From an uncultured Collinsella sp. (GTDB taxonomy: Bacteria > Actinomycetota > Coriobacteriia > Coriobacteriales > Coriobacteriaceae), in the NCBI GenBank assembly GCA_902491395.1, contig CABUHO010000008.1, positions 1 to 64,000 of the forward strand: a stretch of DNA of 64,000 bases. Reading direction: 5' to 3'. Both the position numbers and the translations under genes were made by a program. Below the pieces are notes generated by a model. The model did not search any database and had not been told where the DNA came from. It was given only the letters and a program-made list of their open reading frames with translations. How positions within the stretch are numbered: position 1 is the stretch's first letter; every line of letters begins with the position of its first letter. This document shows positions 30,907-39,770 of the stretch, piece after piece.

Positions 30907-32384
30907 AGGCGCTGCAATGCGAGCTCTGCGGCAGCACAGATATAATCAAGGATGGAGACTTCTTCGTCTGCCAAAGCTGCGGAATGAAATACACGCTCGA
31001 GACTGCAAAGAAAATGATGGTCGAGGGTGTTGTCCAAGTCGAAGGTACGGTGAAAACAGACCGCACTGAAGATGCCGATCGATATCTCGCCCTGGCCAGA
31101 ACCGCTCAAAATGCAGGCAACAACGCTGATGCTGAGAAATATGCCTCCATGGCCCTCGAGATTGATCTCAAGAACGCCGAGGCATGGTCAATAAAGGCAA
31201 AAGCGATAGACTGGCAGCTTACGTTTGACAACGACCGCTTGTCGGAATCAAATGCAGCATGCATTAGTATGCTAAAGCTGCTGAATCAAGCCCCATCAGA
31301 TTTTGAAGAGATAAACGCCTCGCTAAACATAGCGATAGGTTTCATTGAGCATTTGCGAGCTATCGCAAACTCTGAAGCAGACTTTTTCTGCCAGAAACTT
31401 GCAAATCTACCGAATGCGAAGAATCTAGAGTTAATTCAATCGGGGCTCATTAGTCACCTACAGTCGCGTGAACTCCAATGGAAAAATATAGAGGCCGTGT
31501 GCGAATTACAGACGGCTGCCGTAAAGAGGCTCAGCAAAGAACAGGGGGAGAGTGCCGAAATACCCGAGAATATCGAAGAGCTCCTCGACACCTTTACCGA
31601 AGACCTTTCCGGTCTTGCGGCGCGCAATATTTCATCAATGTATTACAATGCCGCAATCACGATTCTAACCTCTGCGGTCAACGGCAGTTCTGCATGGTCA
31701 GAACGGTGGAACAAGGTCCGTGTATTTGATTACTACGCGACAGATGATTTCGACTGTGACAACGAAGAAGAAGCTTTTCATTTATGCATAGATGCGTACG
31801 ATAGTTGCATAAAAGCAACTCGCTTAGCCATCGACCTCTTTGACAGCAAAGTCGCCAAACAAGGTACTACCACAGACGAGATGCTCTTAAGATGCTGGGG
31901 CATATTGTGCACTCTCGAGGAGCTATGCATCAAAGTTCGAACAAATCGCCGATACTACGGATACTACGGACACTCCAGCGAACAGATAACAAACGACGGC
32001 TTTTTCCTTAGCGATGAGGCAAAACAGCTTCGGAGAGAACAGTTAGAAAAGGACATGGCAAAGCGTGACGAATACGACCCCGAGAAGAAGAAGGAACGTG
32101 AGCGCGCTGAAAAAGAAACAGAACTCCAGGCCAAATATTGGTTAGATAATCCTGTTAAAAAGTCGCAAAAACAATGGCTCGAAGAGGAATTTGACCAGCT
32201 GGGAAACGAACTTCGAGAGCTTAAGAGCAGACGTTCCTTCTTCGGTCCATTCGAATTCAAAGCGAAACGAGAATGTGACGCAAAAATAGAACAGGCTCGC
32301 GCGCGCAGACAGGAAATCAAAAACTCTTTGAAGGCCTTAGACGATGAACTCATGGCGTACGTGTCGAACGAAATTGAATCATAA
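30903..32384 (+). CDS. Zinc-ribbon protein with TPR-like and coiled-coil regions
   Basis: A 493-residue protein starting with a TFIIB-type zinc ribbon (CELCGST...FVCQSCGMKY, four Cys at about 6, 9, 23 and 26). A tetratricopeptide-like segment follows (YLALARTAQNAGNNADAEKY...ALEIDLKNAEAWSIKAKA), then a long helical middle and a charged coiled coil near the C-terminus (EKDMAKRDEYDPEKKKERER). Proteins of this build occur beside SPFH/zinc-ribbon genes in many Firmicutes and Actinobacteria, with no known activity. The start overlaps the TIR-like gene (ATGA). Last gene of the operon; no clear terminator follows. Confidence 0.8.
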   Translation: MKALQCELCGSTDIIKDGDFFVCQSCGMKYTLETAKKMMVEGVVQVEGTVKTDRTEDADRYLALARTAQNAGNNADAEKYASMALEIDLKNAEAWSIKAKAIDWQLTFDNDRLSESNAACISMLKLLNQAPSDFEEINASLNIAIGFIEHLRAIANSEADFFCQKLANLPNAKNLELIQSGLISHLQSRELQWKNIEAVCELQTAAVKRLSKEQGESAEIPENIEELLDTFTEDLSGLAARNISSMYYNAAITILTSAVNGSSAWSERWNKVRVFDYYATDDFDCDNEEEAFHLCIDAYDSCIKATRLAIDLFDSKVAKQGTTTDEMLLRCWGILCTLEELCIKVRTNRRYYGYYGHSSEQITNDGFFLSDEAKQLRREQLEKDMAKRDEYDPEKKKERERAEKETELQAKYWLDNPVKKSQKQWLEEEFDQLGNELRELKSRRSFFGPFEFKAKRECDAKIEQARARRQEIKNSLKALDDELMAYVSNEIES

Positions 32385-32511
32385 TCTCCTCTATTTGACA
32401 CGAGGACCCATTGGGGGTCTCAAAGGCATTTCAATGATGCAAGAGCGGCTTCGCGCTGTAAAGGAATAGTGGGCAAGTCCTTTGAGCGCCCATTCGTCTA
32501 ACAACCGATGC

Positions 32512-33753
32512 TCACTCTAGTCCGAGCAGATTAAGTCCCGATCCCGTCATCCTGCACACAAGCGGCCTTGCGGACACCTTTTCTAAATAGCCGGCGGCGA
32601 TTAGGCTTGACAATGACCTACTTGCTGTCGGCTTTGTTACATCGAGATAGCCCGACACACCATCAAGCGTGGACTCACCAAAGGCTTCGAAAATATGCAT
32701 CTGGGCCGCATAAAAAAGAATATCTTTTGCCCTTTCGGTAAACGAGCCGTCGAGCTCTTCGATCGCCATCTTAAGATCCTCAAGCTGCGTACGCTTTTCG
32801 ACCAAATCACTCAGAACGGCATCTTGCGCCTGCTCCACCAAATCAAGCATCATTGCGACAAACGGAGTGGCTTCACTGCCGTTAAGGGGCCTCTCCACCA
32901 CATCGAACGCCTTGTAATATGCGGTTTTATTCTCGGCAATCGCCCTAGAGAGCGACAGCACGGTCGGCTGCGATAGCGTCTCGTTCAAGCTCAACGCGAG
33001 AAGGTATCTCCCCGTCCTCCCGTTGCCGTCATAGAAGGGGTGGATATATTCAAAGAGGAAATGGCAGAGCGAGGCTACATAAAGGCTTGGGACATCTTCG
33101 CGATTACCAAGCTCTATCATCTTGCCAAGGAGGTCAATGATTTCGGGCTCCGAGGAAACACCCTGATGGAGAATCTTGCCCCGACTGTTCTCAATCACAA
33201 CGGGACCCAAACGGAACATCTTGCCATCCGGACGGTCCTTCGGGTCAAGCACGCCCTTAGTGACGGCATCGAAAATCTCGCGGATATCCTCGGGTTTGCC
33301 GGGACGACTTGAACCATCCACCAGCTGAAGATAGAGACGAGCGAATTCAATAAAAGGAGTGTGTTCCTTTTCGGCGGCACCGCAAAGTTCGGCCGTAGCA
33401 TCCTCCGCAGACTCCAGCGCTGCTTCAATCTGGCGCCGCGTGCTGTGCACGCCCTCCATCTCGTTGCTGAAAACAACCTCCTCAAGCACCAGCGAACGAA
33501 TCGAGGCCCCCAAAGCCACATAAGGCAAGCTGTTCCACAGGTTGGAAATCTTTCGTTCTTTTCTGAGGATCCGCTCGCTAGCAACGGACAGATCCAAAGG
33601 AACACAAGCGAACAGTTCACCATGCTCAAGGTGAATTCCAGTCCGCACCGTGCCGTCAGCAGTAAGACGTTCGTGCAGCAGCTTGTCATGGCGAGCATAA
33701 CGATCAGAGCTTGAATCTGCATAAAAGAGTTTTTCGAGCGTCTTGTACGCCAT
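32512..33753 (-). CDS. Fic-domain protein with N-terminal inhibitory motif and winged helix
   Basis: A 413-residue Fic protein, an enzyme class that transfers AMP (or another nucleotide) to protein hydroxyls. The active-site loop HPFYDGNGRTGR at 238-249 is complete. SNEMEG at 96-101 fits the inhibitory helix consensus (S/T)xxxE(G/N), N-terminal to the core, so it is a class II Fic that is held inactive until the helix is displaced. The C-terminal 90 residues look like a winged helix (LDVTKPTASRSLSSLIAAGYLEKV), suggesting DNA binding and autoregulation. It faces the island operon convergently. Its upstream region is AT-rich with two copies of ATTTCGAAAT. Confidence 0.92.
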   Translation of the reverse strand: MAYKTLEKLFYADSSSDRYARHDKLLHERLTADGTVRTGIHLEHGELFACVPLDLSVASERILRKERKISNLWNSLPYVALGASIRSLVLEEVVFSNEMEGVHSTRRQIEAALESAEDATAELCGAAEKEHTPFIEFARLYLQLVDGSSRPGKPEDIREIFDAVTKGVLDPKDRPDGKMFRLGPVVIENSRGKILHQGVSSEPEIIDLLGKMIELGNREDVPSLYVASLCHFLFEYIHPFYDGNGRTGRYLLALSLNETLSQPTVLSLSRAIAENKTAYYKAFDVVERPLNGSEATPFVAMMLDLVEQAQDAVLSDLVEKRTQLEDLKMAIEELDGSFTERAKDILFYAAQMHIFEAFGESTLDGVSGYLDVTKPTASRSLSSLIAAGYLEKVSARPLVCRMTGSGLNLLGLE

Positions 33754-33925
33754 CGCCTCATCGCTCCTTTGAAATCAAATAGCCAAATCGTCTTTCATTA
33801 TTTCGAAATAGTCCGATATTTGCAATTAAGACTTTAGAATTGTGTTATTTAATTTCGAAATTCGGAGTATTGGAAATTAAGATTTCCTTATTTACATAGC
33901 GAGCCTAGGCTTCAAACCTCAGCAG
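33754..33925 (-). promoter_or_regulatory. AT-rich promoter region of fic with two palindromic operators
   Basis: TATTTCGAAATA at 33799-33810 and AATTTCGAAATT at 33851-33862 share the core ATTTCGAAAT, with centres 52 bp apart (about five helical turns). They lie 46 and 98 nt upstream of the fic start. A dimeric repressor binding both sites cooperatively is the natural reading; the Fic C-terminal winged helix is a candidate. Confidence 0.65.
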
Positions 33926-34165
33926 AACTCTACGTAAAAGGCACGCTGTCTGCATCAACCGCAGGCAGCGCGCCTTCTTCTGTTTGGACGGAAACCGTAT
34001 CCCAGTTTTCTAACCCAGAACGGGACACAGTTTCCCCGAGAGCCCTCATGCGGAAACTGTGCCCCGTTTTGGTCGCCGATTCTGGGACGTGCTTTCCCGT
34101 AGAGGTCCAAAGCGGAAACCGCATCCCGTTTTGAGCCTGCCCTTCAAACTGGAATGCCGCCTCGG
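33926..34165. repeat. Island-flanking repeat R2
   Basis: Counterpart of R1 (27098-27330), same orientation. It starts with the hairpin at 33940-33974 and continues with palindromic units whose ends read CGGAAACCG or CAGTTTCC and whose centres read ATCCCAG/GGGAC. No coding potential. It fills the gap between fic and the antiporter gene. Confidence 0.65.
33940..33979 (-). terminator. Hairpin in R2, probable terminator of the antiporter gene
   Basis: GGCACGCTGTCTGC (33940-33953) pairs, with two mismatches or wobbles, with GCAGGCAGCGCGCC (33961-33974). On the minus strand it is followed by TTTTACG, on the plus strand by TTCTTC, so it may work in both directions. It lies 200 nt after the antiporter stop. 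Confidence 0.55.
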
Positions 34166-34177
34166 CGTCGGCATCGG

Positions 34178-35740
34178 CTACTTGCCGTCGTCGTCCTCGG
34201 CTTCTTCCCGTGCGTAGAGCTCCAGCATGCGACGGCGGTATTCGTGCACGGCGAGCTTGGCGCGCTCAAGGCGACGGCGCTCGCGCGGGGTGAGCTTGGA
34301 CGGGTCGATCTCGTCGCCATAGGTCTTCTCAGCCAGCAAATGGGCAGCGTCAACAATACGGGCATCGATGCGCTCGCTCGCCGCTTCGGCCGAGAGGCGG
34401 TCGGCAATGGAATCAATCGTAGGCATGCCGTCGAGAGTGCGCCCGTGACCATGCGAGGTCAGCAGTTCGTGCTCGCGTGCGAGCAGGCTCGCCAGGTCGT
34501 GATGGGCGCGCAGAATATCGAGCGCATCGGAAGGATGCTCGGCAACTTCTGCCACGGCGGCAACCGGGGCGGCGTCGACCACGCGATAGAAGAGCTGGGC
34601 GAGCAGCGGCATCAAAAACACCGTGATGGCACCGGCGGCAACCATGACCGACGCGATATCTTGCGACAGCGCGCCGGCGTTGACGGCAACGCTCGTCACG
34701 GCAACGATGATCGGCAGCGCCGTGGTGCAGTACAGGGCAACGGTAATGCGGCCATACGCCGAGACATCGCGCGTCTCGGGGCAGATGCTCATAGAGACAA
34801 GAATGGGCACGGCGCGGATGATGAGCAGCGCCACGATAAAGCCCACGAGCAGCCCGGGGCGCGATGCGACGGCCGTCAGGTCGATCTTTGCGCCCGACAC
34901 GGTAAAGAATACGGGGATCAAAAAGCCGTAGGCCAGGCCATCGAGCTTGGTCTCGAGCGTGTGATTGCCCTCGGGGATGATATAGCGCAGGACAAAGCCG
35001 GCGGCAAAGGAACCCAGCACGATATCGAGATCAAAGATGGCCGAGAACGCCACGAGCGTGACCAGGATGAGCACCGTCAGGCGTACGAAGGTCTGCGATG
35101 TGGTGTCGGCGCGCTCCTCGACAAACGCAAAGAAACGGCTGCCGACGCGCTTGGAGCGGCTCGGAACCACGGCCAGCAACACGCACACCACCGCAAACAG
35201 ACCCAAGATCACGAGCGTTTGGATGCCGGTGCGGGCAGACAACAGCACCGACATGGCAAGCACGGGGCCAAGTTCGCCCCAGGTGCCGTACGCGAGAATC
35301 GAATCGCCCACACGCGTGCCGGTGAGCGAGCGCTCGCGCATGATGGGCACGAGCGTGCCGAGCGCCGTCGAGGTAAGCGCGAGTGTCACGGCGATACCGT
35401 CGAAATGGCTGACCGAGAACCATGGCGTGAAGCGCACGGCAAGCCAGGCGATGCCAAACGTGACGACCCACGTCGCCATGCCGTAGCGCCCCTCGACGCC
35501 CGTAATGTTCTTGGGGTCGATCTCAAAGCCGGCGAGCAGGAACAAAAAGGCCAAGCCGAGCTCGGACACGAGCGAGACCTCGGCGTCCACATGGATGACG
35601 CCGAGCATATGCGGGCCTAGTACCGCGCCGAACACGAGCAAAAAGACCGTCTCGGGAACGGGCTTTCCGGGAATCGCCGAGGCGATAAAGGGACTCGCAA
35701 AGGCCACGAGCGCAATGATGGCGAGTGAAACGAATGCCAT
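34178..35740 (-). CDS. Cation:proton antiporter (CPA2/KefB-like)
   Basis: A 520-residue membrane protein of the monovalent cation:proton antiporter-2 type, exchanging Na+ or K+ for H+ to control pH and ion balance. Twelve or so hydrophobic segments fill residues 1-400, including ETVFLLVFGAVLGPHMLG and ELGLAFLFLLAGFEIDP, the conserved start of the core domain. A cytosolic C-terminal region of about 120 charged residues (HPSDALDILRAHHDLASLL onward) follows; it lacks an obvious Rossmann motif, unlike KefB/KefC. AGAAAGG precedes the ATG. Divergent from purL, with 184 nt between starts. Confidence 0.88.
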   Translation of the reverse strand: MAFVSLAIIALVAFASPFIASAIPGKPVPETVFLLVFGAVLGPHMLGVIHVDAEVSLVSELGLAFLFLLAGFEIDPKNITGVEGRYGMATWVVTFGIAWLAVRFTPWFSVSHFDGIAVTLALTSTALGTLVPIMRERSLTGTRVGDSILAYGTWGELGPVLAMSVLLSARTGIQTLVILGLFAVVCVLLAVVPSRSKRVGSRFFAFVEERADTTSQTFVRLTVLILVTLVAFSAIFDLDIVLGSFAAGFVLRYIIPEGNHTLETKLDGLAYGFLIPVFFTVSGAKIDLTAVASRPGLLVGFIVALLIIRAVPILVSMSICPETRDVSAYGRITVALYCTTALPIIVAVTSVAVNAGALSQDIASVMVAAGAITVFLMPLLAQLFYRVVDAAPVAAVAEVAEHPSDALDILRAHHDLASLLAREHELLTSHGHGRTLDGMPTIDSIADRLSAEAASERIDARIVDAAHLLAEKTYGDEIDPSKLTPRERRRLERAKLAVHEYRRRMLELYAREEAEDDDGK

Positions 35741-35924
35741 GTGATGCCTTTCTCTTGTTTGGGCTTCACTGTAGCACCCTCGCCGTCCTCAACGCGTCGC
35801 GAGCTGTCGTATCATAGTGAGGTTTACAAACATGTGGCTCAAGGCGACCGCGAGGCTTACCCCGCAAACCGACCGCTGCCGCATACCGTACCGTACGCCC
35901 AACCGATCAGGAAGGCAGGAACCA

Positions 35925-38900
35925 ATGGTCTCTCGTATCTACGTGGAGAAGAAACCCGGGTTCGACGTCGAGGCTCAGCAGCTCAAGGGCGAGCTGACCG
36001 AGATTCTCGGCATTCAGGGCATCGAGGCCCTGAGGATCATCAACCGCTACGACGTCGAGGGCATCGACGAGGAGCTCTTCCGCTCCTGCGTGCCGACCGT
36101 CTTTAGCGAGCCCCAGGTCGACGTGACCTATGACGAGCTCCCCGCAAGCGATGGCGCCGTCTTTGCCGTCGAATTCCTGCCCGGCCAGTTTGACCAGCGC
36201 GCTGACTCCGCCAGCGAGTGTGTGCAGCTCATCAGCCAGGGCGAGCGCCCCGCCGTGCGCTCCGCCAAGGTCTATATGATCTCGGGCGACCTGGACGAGG
36301 CTGCCATCGAGGCCATCAAGCACTACGTGGTGAACCCCGTCGAGGCCCGCATCGCCTCGCTCGGCCTGCCCGAGACGCTGCACATGGAGACCCCCGAGCC
36401 CCAGCCCGTCGAGGTGCTCGACGGCTTCCGCGAGCTCGACGAGGCCGGCCTTGCCGCCTTCATCGCCGAGCGCGGCCTTGCCATGGACGAGGCGGACATC
36501 GCCTTCTGCCAGCAGTACTTCCGCGATGAGGATCGCGACCCCACCATCACCGAGATTCGCGTGATCGACACCTACTGGTCCGACCACTGCCGCCACACCA
36601 CCTTCGGCACCGTCCTGGACGACGTGAAGATCGACGACGCTGTGGTGCAGCAGGCCTTCGACCGCTACATGGAGATGCGCCACGAGCTCGGTCGCGACGC
36701 CAAGCCCGTCTGCCTTATGGACATGGGCACCATCGGCGCCAAGTACCTTAAGAAGACCGGTGTCATGACCGATGTCGACGAGTCCGAGGAGATCAACGCC
36801 TGCACCGTCAAGGTGAAGGTCGATGTCGACGGCGAGGACCAGGACTGGCTGTTCCTGTTTAAGAACGAGACCCACAACCACCCGACCGAGATCGAGCCCT
36901 TCGGCGGTGCCGCCACCTGCGTGGGCGGCGCCATCCGCGACCCGCTCTCGGGCCGCAGCTACGTATACCAGGCCATGCGCGTCACTGGCGCCGGCGACCC
37001 CACCGTCCCCGTGTCCGAGACGCTCGAGGGCAAGCTGCCGCAGCGCAAGCTCGTGACCACCGCTGCCGCCGGCTACTCCAGCTACGGCAACCAGATCGGT
37101 CTTGCCACCGGCCAGGTCAACGAGCTCTATCACCCCGGCTACGTGGCAAAGCGCATGGAGGTCGGCGCCGTCGTGGGCGCCACCCCGGCCAACCACGTGC
37201 GTCGCGAGTGCCCCGCCCCCACCGACAAGATCATCCTGCTGGGCGGCCGCACCGGCCGTGACGGCATCGGCGGTGCCACCGGTTCCTCCAAGACCCAGAA
37301 CACCGAGTCCATCGAGACCTCGGGCGCCGAGGTCCAGAAGGGCAACGCCCCGGTCGAGCGCAAGCTGCAGCGTCTGTTCCGCCGCGGCGATGCCTGCCGT
37401 CTGATCAAGCGCTGCAACGACTTTGGTGCCGGCGGCGTCTCGGTCGCCGTAGGCGAGCTTGCCGACGGCCTGTATGTCGATCTGGACACCGTGACCAAGA
37501 AGTATGACGGCCTGGACGGCACCGAACTCGCCATCTCCGAGTCCCAGGAGCGTATGGCCTGTGCCGTCGCCGACGGTGACGTCGAGGAGTTCATGGGCTA
37601 CGCCGCCGAGGAGAACCTCGAGGCGACCGTTATCGCCGAGGTTACCGCCGAGCCGCGCATGCGCATGGCATGGAACGGCGTCGCTATCGTCGACCTGTCC
37701 CGCGAGTTCCTCAACTCCAACGGTGCGCCTAAGCACCAGGTCGCCCACGTGTGCGCACGCAGCGTGTGGCAGCCCAGCTGGGCCGGTACCACGCTTGCCG
37801 AGCGCATGACCTCGCTCGTCACCGACCTCAACGTCGCCTCCAACAAGGGCCTTTCCGAGCGCTTCGACTCCACCATCGGTGCCGCGACCGTGCTCATGCC
37901 CTTTGGCGGCAAGACGCAGCTCACCCCGAGCTCGGCCATGGTCGCCAAGTTCCCCGTGGACGGCGAGACCACCACGGCAAGCGCTATGGCATGGGGCTTC
38001 AACCCCTACCTGATGGAGGCCGACCAGTTTGCCGGCGCCTACCTGTCCGTGGTCGAGTCCATCGCCAAACTCGTTGCCGCCGGCTTTGAGCACAAGCGCG
38101 CCTACCTCTCCTTCCAGGAGTACTTCGAGCGCCTGCGTACCGAGGCCGAGCGTTGGGGCAAGCCCATGGCAGCCGTCCTGGGCGCCCTTATGGCCCAGGT
38201 CGACCTGGGTGCCGGCGCCATCGGCGGCAAGGACTCCATGAGCGGCTCTTTTGAGGACGAGGCCGGCGAGCTCAACGTTCCGCCGACCCTGATCAGCTTC
38301 GCTGTGGCCGTGGGCAAGGCGGCCCGCGCTGTCTCGCCCGAGTTCAAGGGCCTCACGCACCGCGTCGTCCGCATCGCCCCCGCCACCTATGGCGAGGACT
38401 ACCGCCCCGACGCCCAACAGCTGCTCGCCGCGTTTGACGCCGTCGAGGCGCTCACCGCTACCGGCGACGCCCTGGCCGTCTCCACGCCCGGCTACGGCTG
38501 CGGCGCCGAGAGCCTCTTTAAGATGTGCGTCGGCAACCAGATCGGTATCGAGCTTGCCGAGGATGTGGACGTGGAGAGCCTCTTCGCCCCGCTCTACGGC
38601 AGCTTTATCGTCGAGCTCGCCGAGGACGCCGAGCTGCCCGAGGTCGCCGACGGCGTTGTCGTCGAGCCCCTGGGTACCACCGTCGAGGGCTATGTCATCG
38701 ACACCGGCTCCGAGGTCATCGAGCTCGCCGAGCTCCAGGAGGCCTGGGAGAGCGGCATCGAGGGCGTCTTCGCCTACCGCAGCGCCGGCGAGACCCCCGA
38801 GGTCGAGACCATCGACTTCCGCGCCAAGGATATCCATGTGTACGGTGGCGCCAAGATCGCCCGCCCGCGCGTGGTCATCCCCGTGTTCCCCGGCAACAAC

Positions 38901-39671
38901 TGCGAGTACGACAGCGCCCGCGCCTTCCGCGCCGCCGGTGCCGAGGCCGACACCTTCGTGATCAACAACCTCACGCCCGAGGCCGTCGCCGAGAGCACCC
39001 ATGAGCTTGCCCGCCGCATCCGTGCAAGCCAGATCGTCATGATTCCCGGCGGCTTCTCGGGCGGCGACGAGCCCGACGGCTCTGCCAAGTTCATCACGGC
39101 ATTCTTCCGCGCTCCCGAGGTCACCGAGGCCGTCCGCGACCTGCTCAAGGCGCGCGATGGCCTGATGCTGGGCATCTGCAACGGCTTCCAGGCCCTGGTC
39201 AAGCTCGGTCTGGTGCCCTACGGTGACATCGTCGACGCCACGCCCGATGCGCCCACGCTGACGTTCAACACCATCGGCCGCCACCAGAGCCGTCTGGTGC
39301 GCACCCGCATCTCGTCCAATCTGTCCCCGTGGCTGTCGCAGTGCAGCCTCGACGACCCCTACACCGTCGCCATCAGCCACGGCGAGGGCCGCTTTGTCGC
39401 CAACGACGAGGTGCTCGCCCAGCTCATCGCCAACGGCCAGGTCGCCACGCAGTACGTGGGCGAGAACGGCAAGCCGAGCATGGATCTTTCCGTCAACCCC
39501 AACGGCTCCGCGCTCGCCATCGAGGGCATCACAAGTCCCGACGGCCGCGTCTTGGGCAAGATGGGCCACGCCGAGCGTCGCGGCGACAACCTGTACCGCA
39601 ACGTGCCCGAGCATGTCCCCGGCGATAAGTTCATGCCGATCTTTGAGAGCGGCGTAGCCTACTTCGCCTAA
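35925..39671 (+). CDS. purL: Phosphoribosylformylglycinamidine synthase, single-chain PurL/PurQ
   Basis: Converts FGAR, glutamine and ATP to FGAM in purine synthesis. The 1248-residue protein is the large type, with synthetase and glutaminase in one chain. Seen: FKNETHNHPTEIEPFGGAAT and GGAIRDPLSGRSYVY (AIR-synthase domains), NDFGAGGVSVAVGELADG, GAIGGKDSMSG, then the C-terminal class I glutaminase with VFPGNNCEYDSARAF, PGGFSGGDE, catalytic Cys in GICNGFQALVKLGL and the HGEGRF His. It begins MVSRIYVEKKPGFDVEAQ. Start: ATG at 35925 after AGGCAGGA; the open frame upstream to 35817 is promoter DNA. Strong codon bias toward C-ending codons suggests high expression. Terminator at 39710. Confidence 0.96.
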   Translation: MVSRIYVEKKPGFDVEAQQLKGELTEILGIQGIEALRIINRYDVEGIDEELFRSCVPTVFSEPQVDVTYDELPASDGAVFAVEFLPGQFDQRADSASECVQLISQGERPAVRSAKVYMISGDLDEAAIEAIKHYVVNPVEARIASLGLPETLHMETPEPQPVEVLDGFRELDEAGLAAFIAERGLAMDEADIAFCQQYFRDEDRDPTITEIRVIDTYWSDHCRHTTFGTVLDDVKIDDAVVQQAFDRYMEMRHELGRDAKPVCLMDMGTIGAKYLKKTGVMTDVDESEEINACTVKVKVDVDGEDQDWLFLFKNETHNHPTEIEPFGGAATCVGGAIRDPLSGRSYVYQAMRVTGAGDPTVPVSETLEGKLPQRKLVTTAAAGYSSYGNQIGLATGQVNELYHPGYVAKRMEVGAVVGATPANHVRRECPAPTDKIILLGGRTGRDGIGGATGSSKTQNTESIETSGAEVQKGNAPVERKLQRLFRRGDACRLIKRCNDFGAGGVSVAVGELADGLYVDLDTVTKKYDGLDGTELAISESQERMACAVADGDVEEFMGYAAEENLEATVIAEVTAEPRMRMAWNGVAIVDLSREFLNSNGAPKHQVAHVCARSVWQPSWAGTTLAERMTSLVTDLNVASNKGLSERFDSTIGAATVLMPFGGKTQLTPSSAMVAKFPVDGETTTASAMAWGFNPYLMEADQFAGAYLSVVESIAKLVAAGFEHKRAYLSFQEYFERLRTEAERWGKPMAAVLGALMAQVDLGAGAIGGKDSMSGSFEDEAGELNVPPTLISFAVAVGKAARAVSPEFKGLTHRVVRIAPATYGEDYRPDAQQLLAAFDAVEALTATGDALAVSTPGYGCGAESLFKMCVGNQIGIELAEDVDVESLFAPLYGSFIVELAEDAELPEVADGVVVEPLGTTVEGYVIDTGSEVIELAELQEAWESGIEGVFAYRSAGETPEVETIDFRAKDIHVYGGAKIARPRVVIPVFPGNNCEYDSARAFRAAGAEADTFVINNLTPEAVAESTHELARRIRASQIVMIPGGFSGGDEPDGSAKFITAFFRAPEVTEAVRDLLKARDGLMLGICNGFQALVKLGLVPYGDIVDATPDAPTLTFNTIGRHQSRLVRTRISSNLSPWLSQCSLDDPYTVAISHGEGRFVANDEVLAQLIANGQVATQYVGENGKPSMDLSVNPNGSALAIEGITSPDGRVLGKMGHAERRGDNLYRNVPEHVPGDKFMPIFESGVAYFA

Positions 39672-39709
39672 ACCTTTCCCATCGGGTACAATCCCATCGG
39701 GTAACAACA

Positions 39710-39745
39710 CCCGCCACCGGCACTCCCGGTGGCGGGTTCTTTTTT
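39710..39745 (+). terminator. Intrinsic terminator of purL
   Basis: CCCGCCACCGG (39710-39720) pairs perfectly with CCGGTGGCGGG (39726-39736), followed by TTCTTTTTT. Just before it, CCCATCGGGTA occurs twice (39679-39689, 39693-39703). Confidence 0.93.
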
Positions 39746-39770
39746 GCTTCGCGTATGTAGGAAGGACACC

